The notes beneath the pieces are model-generated. The model worked only from the letters and a program-made list of their open reading frames with translations, was not told the DNA's origin and did not search any database. A DNA stretch of 64,000 nucleotides from Acinetobacter nosocomialis (lineage in GTDB: Bacteria > Pseudomonadota > Gammaproteobacteria > Pseudomonadales > Moraxellaceae), in NCBI GenBank assembly GCA_025736915.1, contig CP107049.1, positions 2,666,001 through 2,730,000 of the forward strand, in the 5' to 3' direction. Of this stretch, positions 18,023-27,921 are shown in pieces (the first letter of the stretch is position 1; each line of letters begins with the position of its first letter). Position numbers and translations under genes: made by a program.

Positions 18023-18970
18023 CTAACGCGTATTGATCTTTAGTTGCTCTAACTCTTGATAAATCCACTCAACAAATTTTTGAATGGTTGGGGTTATGTC
18101 TTGGCTCGAATGGATGAGATAGTACTTTCGGCTGCCTTTTAATTTTTTATTGGAAACAATCACCAGTTCTTTTTTTTGTAGTTCAGACTCAATCAACATT
18201 TGTGGAATTAAAGCCATGCCCATGTCATGACTGGCAGCAACCGCAAGCATCGAAAATAACTCATGGCGTTGTCCATCAAAAGGTTTCGGGTGTTGCATAT
18301 GATGAGTGAGAAACCATTCTTGCCAAATGCTTGGCCGAGTGGTTTGTTGTAGCAGGGGAATTTTTAGCAAATCTTCTGAGCTTAAATCATAGGTATTTTC
18401 ATTAATCATCACAGCATCTGGAAAATACTTTTCGATTAGACTTGGCGAGCATACAGGTACAATTTCTTCATCCATTAAATAATGCGCTTGTATGCCGGGC
18501 CAGTGGTCAATTTGCTGCTGCGTACCTGCAAAAATCGCAGCGTCAAAAATATTGTCATTAAATAAAAAGGGCTTGGTACTGGTTTCTAAATGAACCGTAA
18601 TTTCAGGGTGTTTTTGATTTAAAAGATGGAGCTTGGGTAATAACCATCGCGTTGCAAAGGTAGGAACCACACCTAACTTTAATGTTCCACCTAAACCCTT
18701 ATGAGAAATCACATCGGCCGTACATTTCTCTAGCCCTAACAAGTAGGGTTTAATGCTTTTAAAATACTGCTGACCAGCAATGGTGAGTTCAACACCATGC
18801 CGAGTACGTATAAAGAGTTCAACGCCCAAGAAGTCTTCTAACTGCTGAATTTGGCGAGAGACAGCGCTTTGGGTAATACATAACTCTTGCGCAGCATAGG
18901 TATAACTTAGATGTTTTGCTGCACTTTCAAAGCAAATCAGGCCCTGAATGGACGGGATACTTCGTCGCAT
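18023..18970 (-). CDS. LysR-family regulator, probable glutarate-catabolism activator (GcdR-like)
   Basis: A 315-residue LysR-type regulator of the GcvA branch. The N-terminal winged helix-turn-helix is seen in FESAAKHLSYTYAAQELCITQSAVSRQIQQLE, written here as segments SYTYAAQELC and QSAVSRQIQQLE. The effector-binding domain begins near residue 90 (LGVVPTFATRWLLPKL). It is divergent from gcdH across 245 bases that contain a 19-bp palindrome. In other proteobacteria a LysR gene (gcdR) sits in this position and responds to glutarate; that role is inferred here. Confidence 0.85.
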   Translation of the reverse strand: MRRSIPSIQGLICFESAAKHLSYTYAAQELCITQSAVSRQIQQLEDFLGVELFIRTRHGVELTIAGQQYFKSIKPYLLGLEKCTADVISHKGLGGTLKLGVVPTFATRWLLPKLHLLNQKHPEITVHLETSTKPFLFNDNIFDAAIFAGTQQQIDHWPGIQAHYLMDEEIVPVCSPSLIEKYFPDAVMINENTYDLSSEDLLKIPLLQQTTRPSIWQEWFLTHHMQHPKPFDGQRHELFSMLAVAASHDMGMALIPQMLIESELQKKELVIVSNKKLKGSRKYYLIHSSQDITPTIQKFVEWIYQELEQLKINTR

Positions 18971-19109
18971 AAATAAATCCTTTTATTTGTCGTCATATTT
19001 CAAAATGGCATATGACCTAAATGCAGATATCGGAGTTTAGTATAAAAATAAGCCATTTTTAATGAAATACAACCAATTAAATATCTAAATTTAATGCGTC
19101 TTGTTTTAA

Positions 19110-19128
19110 ATATGCGTAAGTCGCATAT
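19110..19128. promoter_or_regulatory. Palindromic LysR operator candidate
   Basis: Perfect inverted repeat ATATGCG-TAAGT-CGCATAT, of the T-N11-A form bound by LysR proteins, 88 bases before gcdH and 140 bases before the divergent LysR gene. Confidence 0.65.
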
Positions 19129-19215
19129 CTGCATGAACATTTATCGTTTGATTACTGCATTTTTCACGCATAACATCGAGTTAAATAAAGAAGATCCAAT
19201 CAAGCAGAGGATGCG

Positions 19216-20436
19216 ATGAATCACATGGTGACAACAAAAAAAGCAAAAGTTCAATTTAACTGGCAAGACCCATTTTTAATTGAGCAACAGCTTACCGAAG
19301 ATGAGCGCATGATTCGTGATGCGGCTCATGCCTATTGCCAAGAACGTTTGCAACCCCGTGTACTTGAACAATTCCGTCATGAAACAACAGATCCATCTAT
19401 TTTCCGTGAAATGGGAGAGCTTGGCTTACTGGGTCCAACTATTCCTGAGCAATATGGCGGTGCGGGTTTGAACTATGTGAGTTATGGTTTGGTTGCGCGT
19501 GAAATTGAATATGTCGACTCGGGCTACCGCTCTATGGCGAGCGTACAAAGCTCATTAGTGATGGTTCCGATTCATGAATTTGGTACGGAAGAACAAAAGC
19601 AGAAGTACTTACCTAAACTAGCTACGGGTGAATACATTGGCTGTTTTGGTTTGACCGAACCTGATCATGGCTCAGATCCGGGCAGTATGATTACCCGTGC
19701 TAAAAAAGTTGACGGGGGTTACCGTTTAAGTGGCGCAAAAATGTGGATTACCAACAGCCCAATTGCTGATGTATTTGTAGTCTGGGCAAAAGAAGTTTCT
19801 GCTGAAGGCAATGTTGGTGATATTCGCGGCTTTATTTTAGAAAAGGGCTGGGAAGGTCTATCTGCACCCGCAATTCATGGCAAGGTCGGTTTACGTGCCT
19901 CGATTACAGGTGAAATCGTGATGGACAACGTTTTTGTACCTGAAGAGAACGCATTCCCTGAGATTCGAGGTTTGAAAGGCCCATTTACCTGTCTAAACAG
20001 TGCTCGTTATGGCATTGCATGGGGCGCAATGGGGGCTGCTGAGTTCTGCTGGCATACTGCACATCAATACACCATGGACCGCAAACAATTTGGTCGTCCG
20101 TTGGCTGCAAATCAATTAATTCAAAAGAAACTGGCAGATATGCAAACTGAAATTGCGTTGGGTTTGCAAGTGGCTTTACGTTTTGGCCGTATGAAAGATG
20201 AAGGTATTGCTTCAGTTGAAGGCACATCTCTAATTAAGCGTAACAACTGTGGGAAAGCACTTGATATTGCTCGTATGGCACGTGACATGATGGGTGGAAA
20301 CGGTATTAGTGACGAGTTTGGCGTAGCACGTCATTTGGTTAACCTTGAAGTCGTAAATACCTACGAAGGTACACATGATGTTCATGCCTTGATTTTAGGT
20401 CGTGCACAAACAGGTATCGCGGCATTTAGTAACTAA
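19216..20436 (+). CDS. gcdH: Glutaryl-CoA dehydrogenase
   Basis: FAD-dependent oxidative decarboxylation of glutaryl-CoA to crotonyl-CoA, the key step of lysine, tryptophan and glutarate breakdown. The 406-residue acyl-CoA dehydrogenase has the N-terminal [18 protein letters not shown] typical of [19 protein letters not shown] at the flavin/substrate site, and catalytic Glu384 in [20 protein letters not shown] 19216 follows the ribosome-binding sequence AGAGGA. It leads an operon with an MFS carrier and a CoA-transferase. Confidence 0.93.
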   Translation: MNHMVTTKKAKVQFNWQDPFLIEQQLTEDERMIRDAAHAYCQERLQPRVLEQFRHETTDPSIFREMGELGLLGPTIPEQYGGAGLNYVSYGLVAREIEYVDSGYRSMASVQSSLVMVPIHEFGTEEQKQKYLPKLATGEYIGCFGLTEPDHGSDPGSMITRAKKVDGGYRLSGAKMWITNSPIADVFVVWAKEVSAEGNVGDIRGFILEKGWEGLSAPAIHGKVGLRASITGEIVMDNVFVPEENAFPEIRGLKGPFTCLNSARYGIAWGAMGAAEFCWHTAHQYTMDRKQFGRPLAANQLIQKKLADMQTEIALGLQVALRFGRMKDEGIASVEGTSLIKRNNCGKALDIARMARDMMGGNGISDEFGVARHLVNLEVVNTYEGTHDVHALILGRAQTGIAAFSN

Positions 20437-20664
20437 CTCATTAATTTTTTAAAAGATAGAGGTGTTCTTTCGAGAACGCCCTTAGGGATTTTTACGCAAA
20501 AATTTATGGATAATGACAAGATTCATCGTAAGGATACTCATGTAAAGATGTGCCTCTGTGTACTTAAAACTAAATATAAGATGATGAAAAATATAGAAGA
20601 TTAAGTCATACGGAAAACATAAGTAGGCTACCGATGACTCATTTGGGAAAATGAGGAACTAAAG

Positions 20665-21987
20665 ATGAACAATGACGTTCAAGTAATATCGAAAGAATTA
20701 AGAAATACATTTCCAAGTAACCTTGGAACATATGAAAAGATTGGCCCTCATACATGGAAATGGGCGTTGTTATTTGCCTATTTTGCGATGGTAGTCGATG
20801 GTGTTGATATTATGCTGCTGTCTTATAGCTTGACCAGTTTAAAGGCAGAGTTTGGTTTAAGTACCTTTCAAGCAGGTGCCTTAGGTAGTGCTTCTTTGGC
20901 AGGTATGGGTATTGGCGGTATTTTGGGAGGCTGGGCATGTGACAAGTTTGGCCGTGTTCGAACCATTGCTAACTCGGTAACTTTCTTTTCGGTGGCGACT
21001 TGCTTATTGGGCTTTACGCAAAGCTTCGAGCAATTTATGGCTTTACGTTTTATTGGTGCTTTGGGTATTGGAGCACTCTATATGGCCTGTAATACCTTAA
21101 TGGCTGAATATGTGCCGACCACTTACCGTACAACGGTCTTGGGTACATTACAGACGGGTCAGACCGTAGGTTATATTGCTGCGACGTTATTAGCTGGCGC
21201 AATTATTCCAGATCATGGCTGGCGTGTTTTATTCTTCCTGACCGTAGTGCCTGCTTTCGTTAATATTTTCCTGCAACGCTTTGTGCCAGAGCCAAAATCT
21301 TGGCAGCTCACCAAAATTGAAAGCTTGCAAGGCAACAGACAACCTAAAGAAATAGTTGTGGCTGAAAAGCCTAAAAGTGGCAGTATCTATAAGCAAATAT
21401 TTAATAACTTTAAGCACCGTAAAATGTTTTTGTTGTGGATGACCACAGCATTTTTCTTACAGTTTGGTTATTACGGCATTAACAACTGGATGCCAAGTTA
21501 TTTAGAAACAGAAGTACATATGAACTTTAAAAACTTAACCAGTTATATGGTGGGTTCATATACAGCAATGATTCTAGGCAAAATTTTAGCGGGTTATCTT
21601 GCTGACAAATTTAACCGCCGTGCTGTTTTTGTGTTTGGAACAATAGCCAGCGCCGTGTTCTTGCCAATCATTATTTTCTTTAACACCCCTGACAATATTT
21701 TGTATTTATTGATCACCTTTGGTTTCTTATATGGCATTCCATATGGTGTGAACGCGACTTATATGGCTGAAAGTTTTTCAACCGATGTGCGCGGAACGGC
21801 TATTGGCGGGGCTTATAACATTGGTCGTGTCGGGGCAGCTATTGCACCAGCCACCATTGGTTTCTTGGCGTCGGGTGGTACGTTTACCATGGCCTTTATT
21901 GTGATGGGCGCTGCGTATTTTGTTGCGGGTGTATTGCCAGGCTTATTTATTAAAGATCGTCAGTACGATCCGCAAAAACAATCATAA
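20665..21987 (+). CDS. MFS transporter of the aromatic acid:H+ symporter type, candidate glutarate carrier
   Basis: A 440-residue 12-helix major facilitator. The motif GGWACDKFGRVRTIANS between helices 2 and 3 and the helix 1 motif VVDGVDIMLLSYSL (Asp-rich, as in the AAHS family of PcaK/BenK) place it. AGYLADKFNRRAVF repeats the signature between helices 8 and 9. It lies between gcdH and the CoA-transferase gene on the same strand, so it probably imports a C5 dicarboxylate or related acid. The 228-base gap from gcdH holds a GTTCT-TTCG-AGAAC hairpin. A Shine-Dalgarno AATGAGGA precedes ATG 20665. Confidence 0.85.
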   Translation: MNNDVQVISKELRNTFPSNLGTYEKIGPHTWKWALLFAYFAMVVDGVDIMLLSYSLTSLKAEFGLSTFQAGALGSASLAGMGIGGILGGWACDKFGRVRTIANSVTFFSVATCLLGFTQSFEQFMALRFIGALGIGALYMACNTLMAEYVPTTYRTTVLGTLQTGQTVGYIAATLLAGAIIPDHGWRVLFFLTVVPAFVNIFLQRFVPEPKSWQLTKIESLQGNRQPKEIVVAEKPKSGSIYKQIFNNFKHRKMFLLWMTTAFFLQFGYYGINNWMPSYLETEVHMNFKNLTSYMVGSYTAMILGKILAGYLADKFNRRAVFVFGTIASAVFLPIIIFFNTPDNILYLLITFGFLYGIPYGVNATYMAESFSTDVRGTAIGGAYNIGRVGAAIAPATIGFLASGGTFTMAFIVMGAAYFVAGVLPGLFIKDRQYDPQKQS

Positions 21988-22039
21988 ACAATGACAAGAA
22001 GGTGCGTTGAGTACCTTCTAAAAAGATAAGGGTATCGTT

Positions 22040-23269
22040 ATGGGTGCATTACAAGGAATTCGGGTTTTAGATTTAAGTCGTGTGCTTGCAGGGCCTTGGT
22101 GCGGACAAATCTTGGCAGACCTTGGCGCGGAAGTGATTAAAATTGAACGTCCTCGAGTCGGTGATGACACCCGTATGTGGGGACCGCCATGGATGCCCGA
22201 TCAAGACGGAAACATGACCCGTGAATCTGGCTATTTTCAGTGTACCAACCGCAATAAATATTCAGTTGCGGTGGACATTACCACACCTGAAGGTCAGGCC
22301 TTAATTTATGAAATTGCCAAGACTGCTGACGTGGTCATTGAAAATTATAAGACAGGGTCTTTGGCTAAATATGGTTTGGACTATGCTTCCTTAAGTGAGC
22401 TGAACCCAAATATTGTGTATTGCTCGATTACCGGTTTTGGGCAAGATGGCCCACGTGCAGAAGAACCCGGCTATGATTTTATTATTCAGGGTATGTCTGG
22501 CTTAATGAGCATTACTGGTGAGCCTGATGATGTGGCAGGCGGTGGTGCACAAAAGGTTGGTGTGGCTGTTGTAGATATTCAAACGGGATTGTATTCCACC
22601 ATCGCGATTCAGGCAGCTTTGATTGCACGGTCACACACAGGACGTGGACAATATATTGATATGTCTTTGCTTGATGTACAGGTCGCGGCACTGGCAAATC
22701 AGGGAATGAACTATTTAGCCTCAGGTAAAGCCCCGCAGCGCATGGGTAATCAACATCCGAGTATTGTGCCGTATCAAACTTTTAAGGCTAAAGATAAAGA
22801 ATTTATTATTGCTTGCGGTAACGATAAACAGTTTAAAGATTTGTGTGTTGCGATTGGTTATCCAGAGTTACTCGAAAATGAAAAATTTGTGCGCAACCAA
22901 GACCGCGTCAAATATCGAGATGAACTGATTCCTTTATTGTCCGAGCACTTTTTGCAAAAAACTGCCAAAGAATGGGTTGAGATGATTCATGCGCTTAAAG
23001 TGCCAGTAGGTGTTATCAATTCTATTGAAGAAGCTTTGGCTGAACCACAAATCGTGCATCGTAATTTGGTGGTGAATATTCCTCATCGTTTAAATGAAAA
23101 CTTTCAAACCATAGGCTCACCAATCAAGCTGTCTGATACTCCAGTTGAATATCATCATGCACCGCCAGAGCTAGGTGAACATACGGCTCAAATCTTATCG
23201 AGATTTAAAACAGCAGAAGAACTGGCTGCGCTAAAAGAGAAAGGTATTATTGATGGAAAAATTGCTTAA
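22040..23269 (+). CDS. CaiB/BaiF (family III) CoA-transferase, probable glutarate CoA-transferase
   Basis: A 409-residue family III CoA-transferase. The start MGALQGIRVLDLSRVLAGPW and the catalytic aspartate in VVDIQTGLY (Asp179) are diagnostic. DLGAEVIKIERPRVGDDTR is the CoA-binding part. Next to gcdH it most likely activates glutarate to glutaryl-CoA with succinyl-CoA as donor, as its mammalian relative SUGCT does. With gcdH and the MFS gene it makes a complete uptake-activation-oxidation route. Shine-Dalgarno AAGATAAGGG lies upstream. Confidence 0.88.
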   Translation: MGALQGIRVLDLSRVLAGPWCGQILADLGAEVIKIERPRVGDDTRMWGPPWMPDQDGNMTRESGYFQCTNRNKYSVAVDITTPEGQALIYEIAKTADVVIENYKTGSLAKYGLDYASLSELNPNIVYCSITGFGQDGPRAEEPGYDFIIQGMSGLMSITGEPDDVAGGGAQKVGVAVVDIQTGLYSTIAIQAALIARSHTGRGQYIDMSLLDVQVAALANQGMNYLASGKAPQRMGNQHPSIVPYQTFKAKDKEFIIACGNDKQFKDLCVAIGYPELLENEKFVRNQDRVKYRDELIPLLSEHFLQKTAKEWVEMIHALKVPVGVINSIEEALAEPQIVHRNLVVNIPHRLNENFQTIGSPIKLSDTPVEYHHAPPELGEHTAQILSRFKTAEELAALKEKGIIDGKIA

Positions 23270-23304
23270 GCTGTTGTCGTTTTTAATGTGATTCAATTTA
23301 AATA

Positions 23305-23337
23305 AAACTGTGATTTGCAATAAATCACAGTTTTTTA
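23305..23337. terminator. Bidirectional terminator
   Basis: A 12-bp perfect stem AAACTGTGATTT (23305-23316) / AAATCACAGTTT (23322-23333) with a 5-base loop and T run, between the convergent CoA-transferase and VOC genes. Confidence 0.88.
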
Positions 23338-23356
23338 TTATTAGAAAATAAGCATT

Positions 23357-24016
23357 TTAATATTTAAAAATAAGCGGCAGTTCTGGTCTGAAATCATGAA
23401 TCATTCCTTGAGGTTCATGATCAAAACTAATTTCCATTAAATGCTCCGATCCATTAGTCACTTCAAAATCATCAAGCGAATTGAACAGCAATGAAGTAGG
23501 GTGCTTTTCAAGGTTTGGAATAGAAACTTTAATCGCAGTGATTTCTGATAAATCTTTGCTATGAACAAGTGGTTGTTGTTTTTCTTTTGCAGCAAGGTCT
23601 GGTCGTGAAGCAAATGAAAGGAAGAACCACATCGGTTCAGATACCACAGAATCTTTGGCAACATTTACTTCTAAGCTGGCTGGTAAATAGCTTGGCTTGT
23701 ACACCCAATTAGGAAATTTTGCACCGTTATCATCTTTATTTTTAGGGCGAAAACAAATACCAAAAGGGGACGCGATATTATTTTGAGTACTTAGTCGCTC
23801 AAAAAGCAGAGTCGGTTTTGTGAGATCACTTGAGGCTTCTTCGGGGTTATTTAAAAAGATTAATTCGATAAAGCTATTTTTAAAGAAAAAGCGTCTGTTT
23901 TCTGTACCTTGACCCGGGTGCTTATTGGATGAACCTTCTGTTAGACCGAATTTTTTTAAAGTTTCAGCTTCGGGAGCGCCTGATTGTACACAAATAAAAA
24001 TATGGTCCACTTCCAT
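23357..24016 (-). CDS. VOC-superfamily (glyoxalase-like) protein
   Basis: A 219-residue protein beginning MEVDHIFICVQSGAPEAE, the opening beta strand with metal His of the vicinal oxygen chelate fold. FFKNSFIELIFLNNPEEA carries a candidate metal-binding Glu, followed by a second half with SEHLMEISFDHEP. The reaction is unknown. It is 14 bases behind the tetR-type gene on the same strand, so the regulator probably controls it. Confidence 0.75.
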   Translation of the reverse strand: MEVDHIFICVQSGAPEAETLKKFGLTEGSSNKHPGQGTENRRFFFKNSFIELIFLNNPEEASSDLTKPTLLFERLSTQNNIASPFGICFRPKNKDDNGAKFPNWVYKPSYLPASLEVNVAKDSVVSEPMWFFLSFASRPDLAAKEKQQPLVHSKDLSEITAIKVSIPNLEKHPTSLLFNSLDDFEVTNGSEHLMEISFDHEPQGMIHDFRPELPLIFKY

Positions 24017-24030
24017 TTTAAGTTCTCATA

Positions 24031-24579
24031 CTAATGTTGATGAATATTAAATAATTGATTAATAGAATTTTTCATGTTTGTCGCAAGTGTTTCATCGAAA
24101 CCATCGACTAAAAAGCGGCTAATTAAGCCTTCAATCACCGTATAGATCAGCTCAGATAAAGCTTCACCATTCGGTACATTGCAGTTTTGCGCAATCAGTA
24201 CTTTAATCCATTGTTTATGGGCTTTAGAAATAGAAATAATGTCTTGATCATCTTGGTTAGATTCAGCGACTGCTCTTACAAATAAACAGCCTTTAAAAAA
24301 ATCTTGTCTAAACCAATTGGTGTGCCAATCCAGAATTTTATTGATGGCTTCCAACCCTGTTGCATCTCCCACATAGCCCAAAAGGCTTTGCTTAAACCGT
24401 TCATTACGTGCAACGAGTACAGACTTAACCAGTTGATTTTTATTTTTATAGTACGTGTACATGGTGGTTTTAGAGCAGCCAGATTCATCGCGAATCAGGT
24501 CAACGCCAACCCCGACAAAACTATTTTCATTAAATAGTTTCTCGGCTGTATCTAATATTTTTAAGGCAGATTTTGACAT
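24031..24579 (-). CDS. TetR-family repressor
   Basis: A 182-residue regulator starting MSKSALKILDTAEKLFNENS. Its helix-turn-helix is GVDLIRDESGCSKTTMYTYY followed by KNKNQLVKSVL, the standard TetR pattern; a C-terminal ligand domain follows. I use ATG 24579; an open frame reaches 24678 but would cover the operator. A 24-bp perfect palindrome lies 19-43 bases upstream, between it and the divergent HPP gene, and is the obvious binding site for autoregulation. Confidence 0.9.
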   Translation of the reverse strand: MSKSALKILDTAEKLFNENSFVGVGVDLIRDESGCSKTTMYTYYKNKNQLVKSVLVARNERFKQSLLGYVGDATGLEAINKILDWHTNWFRQDFFKGCLFVRAVAESNQDDQDIISISKAHKQWIKVLIAQNCNVPNGEALSELIYTVIEGLISRFLVDGFDETLATNMKNSINQLFNIHQH

Positions 24580-24598
24580 GTGTCTTTTCCAAAAAATA

Positions 24599-24622
24599 AA
24601 ATAGTACAGATCTGTACTATTT
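24599..24622. promoter_or_regulatory. 24-bp perfect palindrome, TetR operator
   Basis: Half-site AAATAGTACAGA (24599-24610) followed directly by its exact reverse complement TCTGTACTATTT (24611-24622). It sits between the divergent tetR-type and HPP genes and could repress both. Confidence 0.88.
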
Positions 24623-24676
24623 GAAATTTTATCTATATGCTTTTTAAAAAGCAAATTTTTGTTTGAGGAAAAAACC

Positions 24677-25210
24677 ATGTTCTCGATCTTTTATGGCAAA
24701 GAAAAACTGGCTCCATCGCCCAATAAAGTTGATGTTTTAAGAAGCCTTATTGGAGGTACGCTCAGTATTTTTATACTTCTCTGGTTGAGTAAGCTCACAC
24801 ACAATATCTTTATCATGGCGCCGTTTGGTGCGACCTGTGTATTGCTCTATACCGTGTCGCAGTCACCTTTGGCGCAGCCGAGAAATATTATATTTGGACA
24901 TCTTATTTCGGCTTTTGTCGGTTTGTTTTTTCTAAAATTTGTTGGTGTTTCTATTTTTACAATTGCTTTATCAGTGGGCTGTGCTATTGCACTCATGCAG
25001 ATTTTTAAATGCGTTCATCCACCTGCTGGGGCCAATCCTTTAGTTATTTTACTCACCGCAAGCAGCATACATTACCAGTGGAGTTTTCTAATTTTCCCTG
25101 TTTTGGTCGGTGCAGTGTCTTTAGTTTTGGTAGCGATGCTGATTAATAACATTAAAGCGAGTACCAAGTGGCCGATGTATGGCTTGGGAATTTTAAATAG
25201 TAAAAAGTAG
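24677..25210 (+). CDS. HPP-family integral membrane protein
   Basis: A 177-residue protein with four hydrophobic segments. The HPP motif of the family is in FKCVHPPAGANPLVI near residue 120, and MAPFGATCVLLYTVSQSPLAQPRN is the second hallmark. Plant and cyanobacterial members have been linked to nitrite transport; the role here is unknown. ATG 24677 follows a GAGGAA ribosome-binding site. It is divergent from a TetR gene with a shared palindrome. Confidence 0.88.
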   Translation: MFSIFYGKEKLAPSPNKVDVLRSLIGGTLSIFILLWLSKLTHNIFIMAPFGATCVLLYTVSQSPLAQPRNIIFGHLISAFVGLFFLKFVGVSIFTIALSVGCAIALMQIFKCVHPPAGANPLVILLTASSIHYQWSFLIFPVLVGAVSLVLVAMLINNIKASTKWPMYGLGILNSKK

Positions 25211-25245
25211 GCAAGCTATGAAGTATTTTGCGCTTAAAAATAATG

Positions 25246-25280
25246 AAAGTATTCACTACGCTAAGATAGTGAATACTTTT
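25246..25280. terminator. Bidirectional terminator
   Basis: Stem AAAGTATTCACTA (25246-25258) / TAGTGAATACTTT (25267-25279) with loop CGCTAAGA, between the convergent HPP and tcuB genes. Confidence 0.85.
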
Positions 25281-25288
25281 GAATGAAA

Positions 25289-26422
25289 TTATGACTTTTT
25301 AGAAATACGTTCTTCGATGGCAAATTTGAGTAAAGAGGCGCTGCGATAAAAACCGTGTGCGAACTTTCCAAATGGCATGGTTATAAAGAACGTCATGACC
25401 GTAGCTAAATGGAAAATCAGTAAAAGTGCCATGTAAGGGGTATTACGAAATGCCATAAGAGCTAAGCCTGAAGCACTGACTAAAATTAAAAGGAAAATAA
25501 AGCCTCGATCTACAGGTTTTTGCTCGCGGTCACCATGTAATGGATGGCGTTTAAGGTTTAAATAAAGCAAACCAGATGGGCCAATCACTAAGCCAAACCC
25601 ACCCAACGCACCTAAAATAACAGGCAAGCTAAAGATAGGGTAAGGCGCATGTAGGTTAAGGAAATAGTGATATAAAGTCGCTACGCCTGTGGCTGCAAAG
25701 CAAAGCATAAAGCCATAAAAAGTCAGGTGATGGAACACGCGGCGGATTTGTGTGTAACGGTCATCTTGTTCATTACAGCCTTTGCCATGTCCACCATCTA
25801 AATATTTAAGCGTTAATACATTTTGAGAGGCTTGAATAAGGTCTGGTTTCTCAACTTTGCCATGAATAACTTTGGAGGTTTGTCGCCAGAATTTACTAAT
25901 CCCAATGCCGAGTAGAACAATCGCAACTGTAAAGGTCGCTCCAAACAGTAGCGCTAAAAAGTTATGTGGGAAAATCGCATAGAAATTACCTTGGTAACCT
26001 GCAAATAAGTCAGTGCCTTTCCACCACACTACGGCTAACATGCAAAAAAAGAAAATAAGTGTTAACACCGAGACAAAAGGAATACCTACAGACTTATAAA
26101 GTCGACCTAAAGGCTGAGGGGTCGCAAATTCTTGGTAAGTTTCTAAACGTACTTGCGCCATCGCTTTTGGAATGTTTACACCAAACTCATGTGGCGGGGC
26201 ATATTGGCAAGCGTGTAAACATGCACCACAGTTATGGCACAGGTTTGCGAGGTAATGAATATCGGCTTGGTTAAACTCAAGGCGCTTGGTCATTGCCGCA
26301 AATACAGCACAAAACGACTCACAGTAGCGACAAGCATTACAAATCTGTAGGGCTCTTTGAACTTCCTGCTCATGGTCAGAGAGCTGAACAACTGGAATTA
26401 GGGCTTTGGTACTAGCATTCAT
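25289..26422 (-). CDS. tcuB: Tricarballylate utilization protein TcuB
   Basis: Membrane protein of 377 residues that reoxidises the flavin of TcuA. Two ferredoxin-type cysteine clusters lie near the N terminus: [11 protein letters not shown] and [11 protein letters not shown]. About six membrane helices follow, with His residues placed for haem. I choose ATG 26422 ([14 protein letters not shown]), which overlaps the 3' end of tcuA by 11 bp; a longer frame to 26491 would cover much more of tcuA. Translational coupling with tcuA is likely. Confidence 0.93.
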   Translation of the reverse strand: MNASTKALIPVVQLSDHEQEVQRALQICNACRYCESFCAVFAAMTKRLEFNQADIHYLANLCHNCGACLHACQYAPPHEFGVNIPKAMAQVRLETYQEFATPQPLGRLYKSVGIPFVSVLTLIFFFCMLAVVWWKGTDLFAGYQGNFYAIFPHNFLALLFGATFTVAIVLLGIGISKFWRQTSKVIHGKVEKPDLIQASQNVLTLKYLDGGHGKGCNEQDDRYTQIRRVFHHLTFYGFMLCFAATGVATLYHYFLNLHAPYPIFSLPVILGALGGFGLVIGPSGLLYLNLKRHPLHGDREQKPVDRGFIFLLILVSASGLALMAFRNTPYMALLLIFHLATVMTFFITMPFGKFAHGFYRSASLLKFAIEERISKKS

Positions 26423-27818
26423 GTTCAACTCCTTGTGAAAGTGCATAGTGGGCTGCATTTTTTCCGGCAATGCGTCCAAACGTCGTTCCAATCGACATGC
26501 CGACTCCTGCGGTATAACCCTGACCGAGTACGTTACCTGCCATCATTTCACCTGCGACAAACAGGTTGCGGCTAGCTTGATTGTTAAAACGCACAGCAGC
26601 ATCGTCTTCGACTTTTAAACCTAAATAGGTAAAGGTAATGCCAGGTTTGAGGGCGTAAGCATAGAAGGGTGGTTGATCAAGCGGAACTGCCCAATGGGTT
26701 TTGTTGGGCACAATATTTTGGGTGGTGCAGTCATCTAAAACCGTATGGTTAAAGGTGCCTTGTACGCAGGCTTGGTTAAATTCTTCTACCGTGTGACAGA
26801 AGGTTTTTGCATCTAGCCCGATTTTTTCGGCCAGTTCTTGAATGCTATTTGCTTTTACCCCCGCAAACACAGGCGGCATAAAGCGACCAATCGCCTTTGA
26901 GTCGATAATCGAATAGGCGATTTGCTGAGGCTGTTTGGCAACAAGACGTCCCCAAATCGCATAACGTTTTGGCCAGAAGTCTTCGCCTTCATCGTAAAAA
27001 CGTTCGGCTTTGTTATTGACCACAATACCCAGTGAAACGCAGTCAATACGGGTGCAGATGCCGCCATCATATAACGGTGCGCGTGCATCTACAGCGACGC
27101 AATGCGATTGTGATGGGTCACCAATAATATCGGCGCCTTGATCTATCATAAATTTGAGCAAGTTGCCCTGATTAAAGCGGGTTCCACGAATAATGAAATT
27201 ATCGGCAGGCCATTCGCCGTTTTCATTTTGTCCCCATGCTTCTCTTAACCATTCCAGATTTGACTCAAAACCACCTGCGGCCAATACACAGCTTTTCGCT
27301 TTAAACACACGGCCATCTTCCGCAATTGCAGCTTCAAAATGTCCTTGATTTAACTTTAGATCTTTAATTTTTGTGTTGTATAAAATCTCAATGCCAAGCT
27401 CTTGGGCACTACGGTAATACGCATTAATGAGGGCTTTACCGCCACCCATAAAAAAGGCATTGGTACGTGCAACATGCAAAGCACCCGATAGTGGCGGCTG
27501 AAAATTCACACCATGTTTACGCATCCAGTCGCGACATGTTGCCGTGCTACGAATGACCAGACGAGCTAAGTGCTCATTAGTTTTTCCAGCAGTGACTTTA
27601 AGTAGGTCTTGCCAATATTCTTCTTCTGGGTAGGCATCGACTAATACATCTTGAGGAGCATCATGCATGCAACGGAGGTTACGAGTGTGTTGTGAGTTAC
27701 CACCACGCCATTCTTTAGGTGCTGCTTCTATGACAAGCACAGACGCGCCACTTTCTTTTGCCGTGAGCGCGGCACACAGTGCGGCATTCCCACCACCAAT
27801 TACAATCACATCATGCAT
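26412..27818 (-). CDS. tcuA: FAD-dependent tricarballylate dehydrogenase TcuA
   Basis: Oxidises tricarballylate to cis-aconitate, which then enters the citric acid cycle. The 468-residue flavoprotein has the dinucleotide fold [17 protein letters not shown] at residues 4-20 and a fumarate-reductase-like C terminus ([21 protein letters not shown]) that carries the second FAD contact. It is co-directional with tcuB, and a LysR regulator gene ends the cluster side upstream (27922-28851). Confidence 0.93.
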   Translation of the reverse strand: MHDVIVIGGGNAALCAALTAKESGASVLVIEAAPKEWRGGNSQHTRNLRCMHDAPQDVLVDAYPEEEYWQDLLKVTAGKTNEHLARLVIRSTATCRDWMRKHGVNFQPPLSGALHVARTNAFFMGGGKALINAYYRSAQELGIEILYNTKIKDLKLNQGHFEAAIAEDGRVFKAKSCVLAAGGFESNLEWLREAWGQNENGEWPADNFIIRGTRFNQGNLLKFMIDQGADIIGDPSQSHCVAVDARAPLYDGGICTRIDCVSLGIVVNNKAERFYDEGEDFWPKRYAIWGRLVAKQPQQIAYSIIDSKAIGRFMPPVFAGVKANSIQELAEKIGLDAKTFCHTVEEFNQACVQGTFNHTVLDDCTTQNIVPNKTHWAVPLDQPPFYAYALKPGITFTYLGLKVEDDAAVRFNNQASRNLFVAGEMMAGNVLGQGYTAGVGMSIGTTFGRIAGKNAAHYALSQGVEHEC

Positions 27819-27921
27819 GGATTTCTCCCTTTCTCAGCTAAGGCTAATGTAGCTTTAAAAGGGACGGTGAAGTGAGAGGCTAAACTTGAATGGGTGTTTA
27901 GTAAAAATAAACACTAAGCGC

